From the NCBI RefSeq assembly GCF_009939295.1, contig NZ_WVIC01000028.1:1-63624 (forward strand): 63,624 bases of DNA, in the 5' to 3' direction. Every line of letters starts with the position of its first letter. Within the stretch, counting starts at the first letter, position 1. Below are positions 16,416-25,236 of this stretch, piece after piece. Both the position numbers and the translations under genes were made by a program. The notes under the pieces are model-generated. The model worked only from the letters and a program-made list of their open reading frames with translations, was not told where the DNA came from and did not search any database. Source of the DNA: Petrachloros mirabilis ULC683. GTDB lineage: Bacteria; Cyanobacteriota; Cyanobacteriia; Thermosynechococcales; Thermosynechococcaceae.

Positions 16416-18287
16416 CTATCGGAGCTGAAATTCATCGAACTTCACCCCTGCCGATTCCGGCTGACGGGTATCAAAATAGTAGCTGCTCACCGTACCGCTA
16501 CCAGTGTCCAGAATACTGAAAGCCGTGATGTCGTTGCTGGCCAGATAGGGTAATGGCCGCCCCGCTGCATCAACTAGAGGAGGGGCAACTGTGGGTACAA
16601 TGGGCTCCAGTCCGTTGGGATCGCCCTGAGGAATGTAGTGGCTGGGGTGAAAGCCACCCAATGTGTCTGTTCCTTGGGCTGGGGGTACCGGGCGGCTGCT
16701 CTCTTTCCAGAAAGCACCGTAGGAATTTCCCACGTTGGAGGTTTCCAGGTAGTGGGTACCCGCTGGCGAAACAAAGCGATTCCAGAGATGGGAGTGGCCA
16801 AAGAAGACTAAATGCACCCCCGCCTGCTCGAGTAGCGGTACCAGGTCATGGGCAATGTAATCGGCCTCTAGGGGGTATTCGTACCGTACCGCTGTCAGGC
16901 TGCCGTCAGGGTTGCGATCGTACACCGGCACTGGCGTTGTAAAGGGGGGCACAATGTTATCCCCCAGGGTGTGGGGTGGATGGTGTAGCATTACCACTTT
17001 ATACCGGGCATTTTGGAAGGCGTCACTGGCCAGTTCTTGCATCAGCCACTGGTACTGGGGGCTGCCCCGCTCAATGGGCTCAAAAATATGCTGGCCGTAG
17101 CCCCAGTTTTGGGGGGTGTTGAGATCGGCTTCGCGTTCCTGGTAGCGACCGCGAACCGTGGGGGCTAGGTGGGGCGATCGCCAGATCTGAGTCACATAGA
17201 GGGTCACCAGGCGAATATCTCCCAGACTAACCGCATAGTAGCGAGATGTGGCTTCGGACTGTTCCGGGTTAGGTACGGTGCTGATGGGCAGGCTAAAAAT
17301 TTCCTCGTAGGTTTGGGTATTGAATGAGTTGTCCATCACCCAGCGGTGGCGCAGGCTCTGCTTGCCCCTGGGGTTGAACAGATCGGTATGGGACTCATAC
17401 CACTGTTCGGCCGTGGCCCTGGGAATGGGGGTATTGAACTGCTCATTGAGGGGTGCCGTGTGGGAGAAGCGCCCCATCACCTCATGATTGCCCAGGGCTG
17501 GAAACAGGGGGGCGTGCTGAATAATCTCACCGCCCTGGTAATGAGTTGTGTGGCCATGGCGCTCCAGGGCATAGTCAGCTCGACCTTGAAGGCAGGGGAA
17601 AAAGCCATTCCCCCGACTGTCGTCAAACCACTCAGAGGCGCGATCGGGAACGTTGACCAGATCGCCTGCCAAAAATACCGCATCGACGCGACCCACGGTT
17701 TCCTGCACCTTTTGCAAATTGGCCGCCGTCATGGGCATATTCTGGTGATCCGACGTGAGCAAAATCTTGAGTGCCTGTCCGGGGGGTGGGGCAGCCGCCA
17801 GGGTAAAGATGCGGCTTTCTATGACCGCACCATCCTCGGATTGGCTCACCACCCGATAGGGAACGCGCTGTCCAGGAATCAGCCCTGTTACAGTAGCCTC
17901 ATGTCGCCAGATAGGGCGGGGAACTGTCCCTTGGGGTTCTGGAAAATCGGGATGTTTGAGGTGCGATCGGGCATCTTCACGAGTGCGACTGAGTTGGGTT
18001 GTCACCGCTGGTACCGGGTTAGATAGTATCTCCAATCGGGGGGACTGTCCCGGCTGGCCCCAGTTGATGCGATGCGCTTTGCCCTCAAACTCAGTGAACC
18101 AGACCACCTGGACTGAACTGGGGGTGGGATTCTGTAAAAACGGGTCGGTCAAAAGTGAGCGAGACACAACGGATAGCCTTGGTGGTGGGGATAGAGAAGA
18201 CGATTGGGGGATGAGAACAATCAAGGTGGTTATCCCTAAGCCCCACAGCAAACCTGAAGCCAGGACTGTCCAGCGTTTTTTCCACAT
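16416..18287 (-). CDS. Calcineurin-like metallophosphatase, purple acid phosphatase-like
   Basis: A 623-residue exported phosphoesterase. A signal anchor (about 9-26) precedes a fibronectin-III-like domain ending near the LKILLTSDHQN start of the metallophosphatase core. Core metal motifs are GDLVNVPD, GNHEVM, a HHPPHTL segment and GHSHLWNR, the D-x-H/GD/GNHE/H/GHxH pattern of PAP-type enzymes. The first D-x-H is DHQN. It probably hydrolyses phosphate esters outside the cytoplasm and may take part in phosphate scavenging. The gene is divergent from livF, with about 130 bp between them. Confidence 0.85.
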   Translation of the reverse strand: MWKKRWTVLASGLLWGLGITTLIVLIPQSSSLSPPPRLSVVSRSLLTDPFLQNPTPSSVQVVWFTEFEGKAHRINWGQPGQSPRLEILSNPVPAVTTQLSRTREDARSHLKHPDFPEPQGTVPRPIWRHEATVTGLIPGQRVPYRVVSQSEDGAVIESRIFTLAAAPPPGQALKILLTSDHQNMPMTAANLQKVQETVGRVDAVFLAGDLVNVPDRASEWFDDSRGNGFFPCLQGRADYALERHGHTTHYQGGEIIQHAPLFPALGNHEVMGRFSHTAPLNEQFNTPIPRATAEQWYESHTDLFNPRGKQSLRHRWVMDNSFNTQTYEEIFSLPISTVPNPEQSEATSRYYAVSLGDIRLVTLYVTQIWRSPHLAPTVRGRYQEREADLNTPQNWGYGQHIFEPIERGSPQYQWLMQELASDAFQNARYKVVMLHHPPHTLGDNIVPPFTTPVPVYDRNPDGSLTAVRYEYPLEADYIAHDLVPLLEQAGVHLVFFGHSHLWNRFVSPAGTHYLETSNVGNSYGAFWKESSRPVPPAQGTDTLGGFHPSHYIPQGDPNGLEPIVPTVAPPLVDAAGRPLPYLASNDITAFSILDTGSGTVSSYYFDTRQPESAGVKFDEFQLR

Positions 18288-18373
18288 ACCCTTGATGGAT
18301 TGATTGCTGAGTCCATTTTCCAGCTATCGACTTGCCAGCGATAGTAAGACGGACACAACTCCCCAGGCAGGAA

Positions 18374-18421
18374 GGGTCTGGTACCATAAACTCTGCTGAC
18401 TGCAATCCCAAGGAATCGAAT
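18374..18421 (+). repeat. livF leader segment duplicated at 7686-7733
   Basis: This 48-nt block ends at the livF ATG (18420) and matches 7686-7733 at 42 of 48 bases. It contains TACCATAAAC, a plausible minus-10-like region. A copy elsewhere suggests the promoter region or the whole gene start was duplicated. Confidence 0.65.
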
Positions 18422-19154
18422 GACCACAGAGGGCGGAGCGCCATTATTGACTGTCGAGTCTGTGTATGCAGGTTATGTTGCCGGTTTGGATATTCTGCAA
18501 GGGGTCAATCTGCGCCTGGCTGCGGGGGAATTGATTGCGATCATTGGACCCAACGGAGCAGGCAAATCGACCCTGGCCAAAACCATCGCCGGACTCCTTG
18601 CCCCCCACATGGGCAAAATTATTTTTCAGGGCAAAGCCATTGCAGGTCTCAAACCCAGTCAAATCGTGAGCCGTGGTATGTGCTACGTGCCCCAGCTCGC
18701 CAATGTGTTTCGCTCCCTCACCGTCGAAGACAACCTAGAGATGGGGGCGTTTATCCGTAACGTGCCCCTAGCAGGTCTCAAGGCTCACATCTACGACACC
18801 TTTCCTAAGCTCTATGAGCGCCGTCACCAGCGGGCAGGTACCCTTTCCGGGGGGGAACGACAGATGCTGGCCATGGGACGAGCCATGATGCTAGAGCCCC
18901 AGCTCTTGATTTTAGACGAACCCTCAGCGGCACTCTCCCCCATCCTAGTCGATGATATTTTCACCAAAATCCGCGAAATTAATCAGCGGGGAATTGCAAT
19001 TATTCTGGTGGAGCAAAATGCTCGCAAGGCGCTAGCAATGGCAGATCGAGGTTATGTGCTAGATGCAGGGTGCGATCGCATCGAAGGCTCCGGCCCAGAA
19101 CTGCTCAACAACCCCCAAGTCGGTGCCCTGTACCTTGGCATCCAGCCCTCTTGA
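18420..19154 (+). CDS. livF: Branched-chain/neutral amino-acid ABC transporter ATPase, LivF/NatE-like
   Basis: A 244-residue ABC ATPase of the HAAT class. Walker A is GPNGAGKST, the signature LSGGERQML, Walker B LLILDEPSAAL, and the H-loop region is replaced by VEQNARKA typical of LivF. In cyanobacteria this family is used by the Nat-type permease for neutral amino acids. The partner genes (livG, membrane subunits, binding protein) are not adjacent, so it must assemble with proteins encoded elsewhere. Start ATG at 18420. Confidence 0.88.
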   Translation: MTTEGGAPLLTVESVYAGYVAGLDILQGVNLRLAAGELIAIIGPNGAGKSTLAKTIAGLLAPHMGKIIFQGKAIAGLKPSQIVSRGMCYVPQLANVFRSLTVEDNLEMGAFIRNVPLAGLKAHIYDTFPKLYERRHQRAGTLSGGERQMLAMGRAMMLEPQLLILDEPSAALSPILVDDIFTKIREINQRGIAIILVEQNARKALAMADRGYVLDAGCDRIEGSGPELLNNPQVGALYLGIQPS

Positions 19155-19159
19155 GCGCG

Positions 19160-20932
19160 CTACTCTTGCAGTTGCAGCTCATGGATATTCCACAGGGCTC
19201 CCCCTAAAGCGGAGTACTGCACCCCCTGAATCTTGTTAGAGACCGCCGTCATCGACAGCGGGTTGATCAAGTAAATAAACGGCAAATTCTCCTGAACCAA
19301 CATCTGGGCACGGCCATAGATTTCTTTGCGCTCATCCTCATCGAGAGTTTGCGCCCCATCAATGTAAAGCTGATCAATTTGCGCTTCCCAGTCAGCGACT
19401 TCTCGACCCTCCAAGGGCGGCTGACCCGGCCGGGGCTGCTGGTTAAAGTTATGAAGCCCCCCATCCACGCGCCAGATATTGGCGCTGCTGTTGGGTTCAA
19501 CCCCACCCCCACTGAATCCCAGCAAATAACACTCAAATTGCAACGAATTGGAGAGCCGCTCCACCAGAGTATTAAACGCAATGGGTGTAAAGTCTACTTG
19601 CATCCCCATCCGGCTCAGATCTTGACGAATTTGAGCCCCCATGGCTTCGCGGATCTTATTTCCCGCATTGGTCATTAAAGTAAATCGAACCCGATTACCC
19701 TCAGCATCTAATAGTTGCCCACTGCTGTTATAAGTAAAACCAGCCCCTAGAAGCAGCTCTCTCGCCTTATCAGGGTCGTAATCATAAGTCCTTAACCCGT
19801 CTTCCGGAGCCAAATAGTAGGGACTTTGCACCGGAATTGGAGAGTTTTCGGGTTCACCAATCCCCTGAAAAATATTATTGAGCATTTGCTGGCGGTTGAT
19901 AGCGTAGGCCACCGCCTGCCGAAATGCCACCGTATTAAACCAGCGAGACTTGATCGGATCAACCAGCGGTCGTCCGTTTCGCCGTCCTTTGTTGAGATTA
20001 AACGAAATAAAGCTGGAACTCAGCGTCGGCCCTCCCTCGTAAATGCTGAAATCCAACCGATCCTCTTCCCGCTTCAGCAGCGAAAAATATTCGGGCGAAA
20101 CGCTGAGTAAATCGAGTCCTCGGGAGCGAAATTGAATCAGCGCAGTGTCGGCTGATTCCACAATTTGCACGACCATGCGCTCAATATAGGGTTGAGGTTG
20201 CCCTTGATCATCTCGTCGCCAGTAATAGGGATTACGCTCTAGCACCACCCGCTGGGAGGTGGCATAGTTCACCATCCGATAGGGACCGCTGCCCACAATA
20301 TCTTGCGGGTTACTGTCTGTACCCCACATCCCCAGAAATCTAGATCTGCCCTCGGGGTCTTTCTCTCGCACCGAGACTTCTAGAATGTGCCGGGGCAAAA
20401 TTGGCACACCGGCATTGCGTAAAAAAGGTGCAAAGGGTTCGGACACCCGTAAGGCTACCCGTCGCCCATCAATTTTTGATATCGTTGGCAGAGTTCCTTC
20501 CTCTCCAACTCGTAAAATATCGCGGGCATCCGTTGGTATATCCGGGTTGAGATACAGATCGTTATAGGTGAACACCACATCATCCACCGTGAGCGGTTCC
20601 CCATCTGACCACTTCAACCCCGCCCGCAGCGTAAAGATAATTTGTTGACCATCCTCAGAAACCTGCCAAGACTCAGCCAGATCTGGCTCTATTTCCCCTG
20701 TGAGGCCATTGGTCGTAACCAGTCCCTCAAACAAGTAGCCGAAGACTGGCGACACCTCCTGGCTGATCACCGGATTAAACGTGCGTGGGTCGCTGAGAGA
20801 ACTTACGACAATTTGCCCCGCTCGGGCTGATTGCACCCGAAACTGCTCTAATCTGCAACCTGCCAGAACGACTATCAACAGACCGGCTAGAGCCCATACC
20901 AGCCCCTTTCGCAAGAGTCTTTTGATCCTCAT
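19160..20932 (-). CDS. Oligopeptide/dipeptide-type ABC transporter substrate-binding lipoprotein
   Basis: A 590-residue family-5 extracellular solute-binding protein. The N-terminus has a lipobox ending LAGC near residue 25, so it is a lipoprotein. Family signatures include PDLAESWQVSEDGQQI, FTLRAGLKWSDGEPLT and DVVFTYN. It captures peptides, nickel or other solutes for a permease in the membrane. No permease or ATPase of this class is adjacent; the neighbouring livF-like gene is of another class and convergent. ATG at 20932 follows GGAGG at good spacing; the GTG at 20944 is too close to that site. Confidence 0.88.
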   Translation of the reverse strand: MRIKRLLRKGLVWALAGLLIVVLAGCRLEQFRVQSARAGQIVVSSLSDPRTFNPVISQEVSPVFGYLFEGLVTTNGLTGEIEPDLAESWQVSEDGQQIIFTLRAGLKWSDGEPLTVDDVVFTYNDLYLNPDIPTDARDILRVGEEGTLPTISKIDGRRVALRVSEPFAPFLRNAGVPILPRHILEVSVREKDPEGRSRFLGMWGTDSNPQDIVGSGPYRMVNYATSQRVVLERNPYYWRRDDQGQPQPYIERMVVQIVESADTALIQFRSRGLDLLSVSPEYFSLLKREEDRLDFSIYEGGPTLSSSFISFNLNKGRRNGRPLVDPIKSRWFNTVAFRQAVAYAINRQQMLNNIFQGIGEPENSPIPVQSPYYLAPEDGLRTYDYDPDKARELLLGAGFTYNSSGQLLDAEGNRVRFTLMTNAGNKIREAMGAQIRQDLSRMGMQVDFTPIAFNTLVERLSNSLQFECYLLGFSGGGVEPNSSANIWRVDGGLHNFNQQPRPGQPPLEGREVADWEAQIDQLYIDGAQTLDEDERKEIYGRAQMLVQENLPFIYLINPLSMTAVSNKIQGVQYSALGGALWNIHELQLQE

Positions 20933-21169
20933 GGTGCTGCCCACCTCCTCATTACCAGCGCCGCATTCCTAGCTATCCAGTTGTGTTGTTAGCTTACCTT
21001 GGGCACTCTCACAGTGCCAAAAGAAGATGACAGCGTAGCCTATCAACACTAGCAAAGGCGCGACACCCGATCTGGTCAGTCTATGGGTTCGTCAGCAACG
21101 GGCAATACATACCCTGGAGGCTTGTTTGCGTTGAATTTGAGGGGTTTCAACTCATCAAAATGCTCTTGA

Positions 21170-21421
21170 CTAGACGGTTTCGAGCCAAGCAAAAATCTGG
21201 TTTAGCTGCTTTAGGTTGACCAGACCATACTGCCACAAGACAACGGGTAAGGCATGACACCGAGATTCACCCTGCTTGGTAGCCAAGCGAATAGCGGCAT
21301 CGGGAAGGGCTAGCTCTTTTTCTAAAAATGTAATCAATCGACTCAGGCGCGTGGGTTGCATAGGACTAAAAGAACGTGACTGCTGGAGCAAAGGCGTCAT
21401 GTCCCTTTTTCGGGAACTCAA
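21170..21421 (-). CDS. DUF2949 family protein
   Basis: An 83-residue product matching the cyanobacterial DUF2949 family by the conserved stretch L-x-x-FLEKELALPDAAI and the ending LPVVLWQYGLVNLKQLNQIF. No function is known. The conserved part begins near residue 25, so the true start may be a later Met (for example the one in SFSPMQPTRL). It lies alone between the solute-binding gene and the metallopeptidase gene. Confidence 0.75.
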   Translation of the reverse strand: MSSRKRDMTPLLQQSRSFSPMQPTRLSRLITFLEKELALPDAAIRLATKQGESRCHALPVVLWQYGLVNLKQLNQIFAWLETV

Positions 21422-21617
21422 CGCCGCATCACTGATGCGCGTCTGTGAATAAATGTAACAAATCGTTTCGTATTTCGCTACATTTCTCAGAAAAAATGGA
21501 TCAAAAAGACCTGTGACGGTCAGGTCAGGTTTAACTTATATGGAAATCTAAATGAGTTTCATCATTCTAGAGGGGAATCTAGCAGCTCTCAGATTCGTTT
21601 CAATTTTTGACACGAAT

Positions 21618-22247
21618 TTACTGTAGGCGTGAGTAGGCAAGGCAGCTAGCAAAGCCACGGCTATAGCCCAGGTAGTAAGCCCGAGCCCTTTGATCGCGGG
21701 TGCCATGGGTTTGAGCATGAAATCTAAGATGACCACTGGCGTAAGACTGAAGATAGCCGTGTTGAGCATCTTGAGGGCGGAGGAGTCCCCGGCGACTTGC
21801 ATCTCGGGCGTAGGCACCTGCAAAGCAGTCTGCCTGCAACTCTTCTTGCACCAAATATTGATGGAGGCGGCTTAACCCCAACTGTCGCTGGGCGGCATGA
21901 CCGTATTCATGAGCCAGAATAGTGATTGCTGCAAAGTCTCCCAACCGCTGGCTGACATGTACCAGCAGAGGGATATTGAGATAGATGGAGTGATTTAGGC
22001 CGCAGTATAGGGCGTTAAATCGTTGAGCCATGCCACAGGGCGTCTGTGCTCTAGAGGTATATTCAAATGCCCTAGGGGTGCGCCACTCTCGGTTAAAGCT
22101 CCGAAATTTTTGAATCCAGAAGTTGTTGATGTCGGCGTTGGCAGCATGAACTTTTTGTCTTAGGGCTTGACTTTGGGCTATCGGCTGACAGGAGAGTGCC
22201 AAGATAGACCCCAATAGCAGTCCCCGCTTCAATGCGCGGCAATACAT
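21618..22247 (-). CDS. Putative neutral zinc metallopeptidase (YpfJ-like)
   Basis: A 209-residue secreted-type peptidase. After a short hydrophobic N-terminus (residues 5-25), the zinc motif HEYGH lies near residue 115, with a downstream E in EELQADCFAGAYA, the third ligand region of the neutral zinc metallopeptidase family. The Cys pair C-G-M and LYCGLN may form a disulfide. The shorter start (MYCRALKRG) is used because it puts the signal-like segment at the beginning. It is probably periplasmic; the substrate is unknown. Confidence 0.75.
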   Translation of the reverse strand: MYCRALKRGLLLGSILALSCQPIAQSQALRQKVHAANADINNFWIQKFRSFNREWRTPRAFEYTSRAQTPCGMAQRFNALYCGLNHSIYLNIPLLVHVSQRLGDFAAITILAHEYGHAAQRQLGLSRLHQYLVQEELQADCFAGAYARDASRRGLLRPQDAQHGYLQSYASGHLRFHAQTHGTRDQRARAYYLGYSRGFASCLAYSRLQ

Positions 22248-22394
22248 CAATTGCAAATGAATAATGGTCTTTGCAATAGTACCGCAATGCTCAGAAAGCA
22301 CATGCACTCTGGGTCAAATCAGCTATCCCAGATGCATGCAAGTTGGGGAGACGTTTTGCTTGCCTCTGCTGCCAATCTGTAAATTGAGACAAAA

Positions 22395-22439
22395 AAAAGC
22401 CCTTGGGCGTCTGTCCGTGTTTCGACTCCAAGAGCTTTT
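22395..22439. terminator. Probable bidirectional terminator
   Basis: AAAAGCCCTTGG and CCAAGAGCTTTT form a stem with one mismatch and a 21-base loop, preceded by an A-run that acts as a T-run on the minus strand. It lies downstream of the Uma2 gene at 22529-23212, which is read toward it. Confidence 0.55.
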
Positions 22440-22528
22440 CTATAATCACTCCTCACTAGAACCTAATATAGCGCCTTTGTGTCTTGGGGGGGTAGGTTGA
22501 GTGCCACTTTGCAAAGTGTCCCTTCTAA

Positions 22529-23212
22529 TTAGGTGCTGCTTTCGCGCTGCTGCTCTATGTGCTGTAGCTGTTGGAGTAGCCAAGTCGCAGCGGCGGTATT
22601 CGCTTCGGTCTCTAGTCTTGTCAGGGTTTGCTCCAGTAGGGCGATGGGCAAACCGGGCAAGACCTGGGAATTTTCGATGATGCCATAGCGACCTGAGGCC
22701 AGCAAGCTAAAGGCAAAAATTTGGTTTCCTTTGACATCAATAACCCAATATTCGGCAATGCCTAGGCTGGCATAAAGTTGTTTTTGCTCATCTAGATCTA
22801 GGCTCAGGGTGGTGTCGGCAATTTCGCCCACCAGATCTGGCAAACGGTGGCGATTGAGGATTAGCCGGCGCGGCTCACCCAGTTGCCATTTGGGAATATT
22901 GTCGCCTTTATACAGCACCAGGTCTGGCGCACAGGCGTGGGTGTCGGGGCGTTCGATCAGGCAGCGGCCATAGGATTGTAGGGGAATTTCCGGATGCAGA
23001 AATGCCCAAAACCCAAAAATCATCGTAATTAAATCGCTGAAAGAGGCATGACTTGGCCCTTCTGTACCCATATCGACCCATAACCACCCTTGATGAAAAG
23101 AAATTTTTCGCCAGTCGATGTCAGAGCTATCCCGGATGGCTACGTAGTCTTGCCAAGTCGCATCATGACGCTGAAGGATGCTTGGGATGAGGGTGTCTAG
23201 GGAGAGGGTCAT
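22529..23212 (-). CDS. Uma2 family (DUF820) protein
   Basis: A 227-residue Uma2-type protein. PD-(D/E)XK-like motifs are visible in ACAPDLVLY, DLVGEIADTTLSLDLDEQK (read in parts: LVGEIADT and DLDEQKQLYA) and GIAEYWVIDVKGNQI. The C-terminus is Ala/Glu/Gln-rich (LEQQRESST-type helix). It differs from the Uma2 copy at 15804 and carries a longer C-terminus. Function unknown. It starts from a good context with the gene read alone; queE is divergent about 230 bp away. Confidence 0.8.
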   Translation of the reverse strand: MTLSLDTLIPSILQRHDATWQDYVAIRDSSDIDWRKISFHQGWLWVDMGTEGPSHASFSDLITMIFGFWAFLHPEIPLQSYGRCLIERPDTHACAPDLVLYKGDNIPKWQLGEPRRLILNRHRLPDLVGEIADTTLSLDLDEQKQLYASLGIAEYWVIDVKGNQIFAFSLLASGRYGIIENSQVLPGLPIALLEQTLTRLETEANTAAATWLLQQLQHIEQQRESST

Positions 23213-23445
23213 TGATGGCTACCCAGAGGCAATGGCATTGAGGCAATCACATGTTCATTGTAAAGGTATGCAAGTGATCCCTAGGTCGTTGACTTGGGAG
23301 CATCCCTGTTGCGTGGATCTCTGGCTCTTTGGGAGAAGAAGGGGTTGGGGATGAGGAAAAAAGATGTGTCAGTCAACCAGGTGAAAGGCATAGACTTTTG
23401 TTAGTCAATCAGACTTCAATGACACACAATAGCTGAGAGTTTGTT

Positions 23446-24261
23446 ATGCCTTTGCCAAATCTACAGGTTATCCCTGGGGCGGTTCAGAAAAATATTGATG
23501 TAACGGCTAACTTGGTTGAGGTGTTTTCGGCAATTCAGGGTGAAGGGCTAAATGTGGGCACGCGCCAAATTTTTCTAAGATTTGGTGGCTGCGATTTGCG
23601 TTGCCGCTTTTGTGATAGCGTCCATACTTGGCACCCCTCGAACCTCTGCCGTGTTGAGCAAGCGCCTGGGGCTCGTGACTTTATCACACACCCCAACCCG
23701 GTTGCTATTGCCCCACTCTTAGACTGGGTAGCGCGTCAACACCAACCGCCCAACCTCCACGACAGTATTAGTCTGACCGGGGGTGAGCCGTTGCTGCAAG
23801 CTCCCTTTTTGGCTGCATTCTTGCCCCAAGTTCGCGATCGCACCCCACTGCCTATTTACCTAGAAACTGGGGGGCATCTGCCAGAGGCTTTAGATCTGGT
23901 GCTTCCCTATCTCAATAGTGTTGGCATGGATCTCAAGCTCCCTAGCGTCAGCGGTGAAGCGCACTGGGAGGCTCATGATCAATTTTTGCGCCGCTGTGTG
24001 GATGCCCGGATGGAGGTGTTTTGTAAGCTGATTGTGTCCAATGAGACTGCGATCGCAGATCTTGACCAAGCCACAGCCCTCATTGGCGCAGTCGATCCCA
24101 GGCTGCCAGTATATTTGCAGCCCGTCACCCCCACCAGCAGTGCCAGCCCATGGCTCCCCCCTAGCCCGGAGCAGGTTTTAGCATGGCAAGCTCAGATGAA
24201 ACAAACCTTGATCCAAGTGCGAGTGGTGCCCCAAACTCACAAAGCCATTGGCCAACTTTAG
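23446..24261 (+). CDS. queE: 7-carboxy-7-deazaguanine synthase
   Basis: A radical SAM enzyme of 271 residues that makes 7-carboxy-7-deazaguanine, the third step of preQ0/queuosine synthesis. The start VEVFSAIQGEGLNVG and FGGCDLRCRFCDS match QueE; the cluster Cys form CDLRCRFC (C-x3-C-x2-C). The Gly-rich SAM motif is SLTGGEPLLQ. It is longer than E. coli QueE and resembles cyanobacterial and Bacillus forms. The gene converges on, and overlaps by 4 bp, a secreted-protein gene. Other queuosine genes are not in the window. Confidence 0.9.
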   Translation: MPLPNLQVIPGAVQKNIDVTANLVEVFSAIQGEGLNVGTRQIFLRFGGCDLRCRFCDSVHTWHPSNLCRVEQAPGARDFITHPNPVAIAPLLDWVARQHQPPNLHDSISLTGGEPLLQAPFLAAFLPQVRDRTPLPIYLETGGHLPEALDLVLPYLNSVGMDLKLPSVSGEAHWEAHDQFLRRCVDARMEVFCKLIVSNETAIADLDQATALIGAVDPRLPVYLQPVTPTSSASPWLPPSPEQVLAWQAQMKQTLIQVRVVPQTHKAIGQL

Positions 24262-24968
24262 CGGAGCGGGCCGTTGTACGTAACATTGGCCATATTATCA
24301 GGGGTGACAATCACCACCGACTCTATGGTGGGCGGAGCCCCACCCGGAGCGCCCCCTCGAAACGTAAAGGTAATACTCCCATCAGGATTGATCACATGGG
24401 GAGAGCCTGACGAAGGTCCAAACATATTGGCCTCAGGGCGATATTGGCTGAGTCCACCATTGAGAGTGATTGCGGTTTGGCGGGCAATATTCCGTGCCCG
24501 GGCAAGAAACATATCCTCATCCACAAATCCTAAGCGCTCAGGCAGCGAAGGCTGAGAAATGGGGCTGGTTCCAGGGGGCAGGTCAGAAATTGGCCCGTTG
24601 TAAGTAAGATTCACAGTCGCATCGGGCATGACCACAGCGACCGTGCGAATCGTGGGGACTTGGCCCGGTGTTCCCCCCACAAAAGAAAAGGTAATGCTGC
24701 CATCTGCATTGCGCTGAAAAGGGCTTTTGACGGCTGGGCCGTACATCACATCTTCAGCGCGGTAACTGTTGAGCCCACCATTAGCATTGATCGCAGCCTG
24801 CCGCGCCAAATTTTTAGCGCGACTCAAAAAGAACGGATCTTCGGCAGGGCTACCAACCGGACTCTGAACTGGGACTCCAGGGCTGACCTCCTGAGCTTGA
24901 ACCGCACTGGATATGAAACCCATCCCCACACATGAAGTGATTCCCAATAGCACGAGCAAATGGCGCAT
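24258..24968 (-). CDS. Secreted protein with two tandem repeats
   Basis: A 236-residue protein with a signal peptide (hydrophobic 4-24, AQA cleavage). The mature part contains two repeats of about 90 residues. Each has FLSRAKNLARQ-type helix, A-I-N/L-NGGL-x-x-Y-R-x-E, M-x-GP, a D-G-S-I-T-F-x-F strand, a GGTPG-type turn and a V-N/A-x-T-Y-N-GP ending. The repeats are clearly homologous, so it arose by internal duplication. No named domain is recognised. It is probably periplasmic or surface bound. Its 3' end overlaps queE by 4 bp. Confidence 0.7.
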   Translation of the reverse strand: MRHLLVLLGITSCVGMGFISSAVQAQEVSPGVPVQSPVGSPAEDPFFLSRAKNLARQAAINANGGLNSYRAEDVMYGPAVKSPFQRNADGSITFSFVGGTPGQVPTIRTVAVVMPDATVNLTYNGPISDLPPGTSPISQPSLPERLGFVDEDMFLARARNIARQTAITLNGGLSQYRPEANMFGPSSGSPHVINPDGSITFTFRGGAPGGAPPTIESVVIVTPDNMANVTYNGPLR

Positions 24969-25106
24969 AAAATCCTCCCACTCAAAACGGTTAATTGGAT
25001 GAAACAGTTAAAGTCCAATTCTGAAATCGGGCAACTCATCCCTTAGGGATAAGACCTAAGTGCTGACTCAACAGGCTTAAGATCACCTGAGGTCAACGGC
25101 TTATTC

Positions 25107-25158
25107 GCCCTCACCCCAACCCCTCTCCCAATATTGGGAGAGGGGTTGGGGTGAGGGC
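25107..25158. repeat. Perfect 52-bp palindrome (cyanobacterial palindromic repeat)
   Basis: Arms 25107-25132 and 25133-25158 are exact reverse complements with no spacer, beginning GCCCTCACCCCAACCCC. A degenerate copy lies at 4771-4815 and both are followed by GAGCTGTCGA. It lies just past the histidine-kinase stop codon and would form a very stable hairpin in RNA, so it may end transcription. Confidence 0.9.
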
Positions 25159-25236
25159 AGGCGAGAGCTGTCGAACTCAAGTCAAGATCCATTTGGCATC
25201 TCAGAATTAGAGCATTTCTACGATTATCCTAGCGAA

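Noticed and set aside
23320-23375. Possible copy of the palindromic repeat
   Set aside because: Only the GGGAGAAGAAGGGGTTGGGG tail is present; no second arm, so it is not listed as a repeat.
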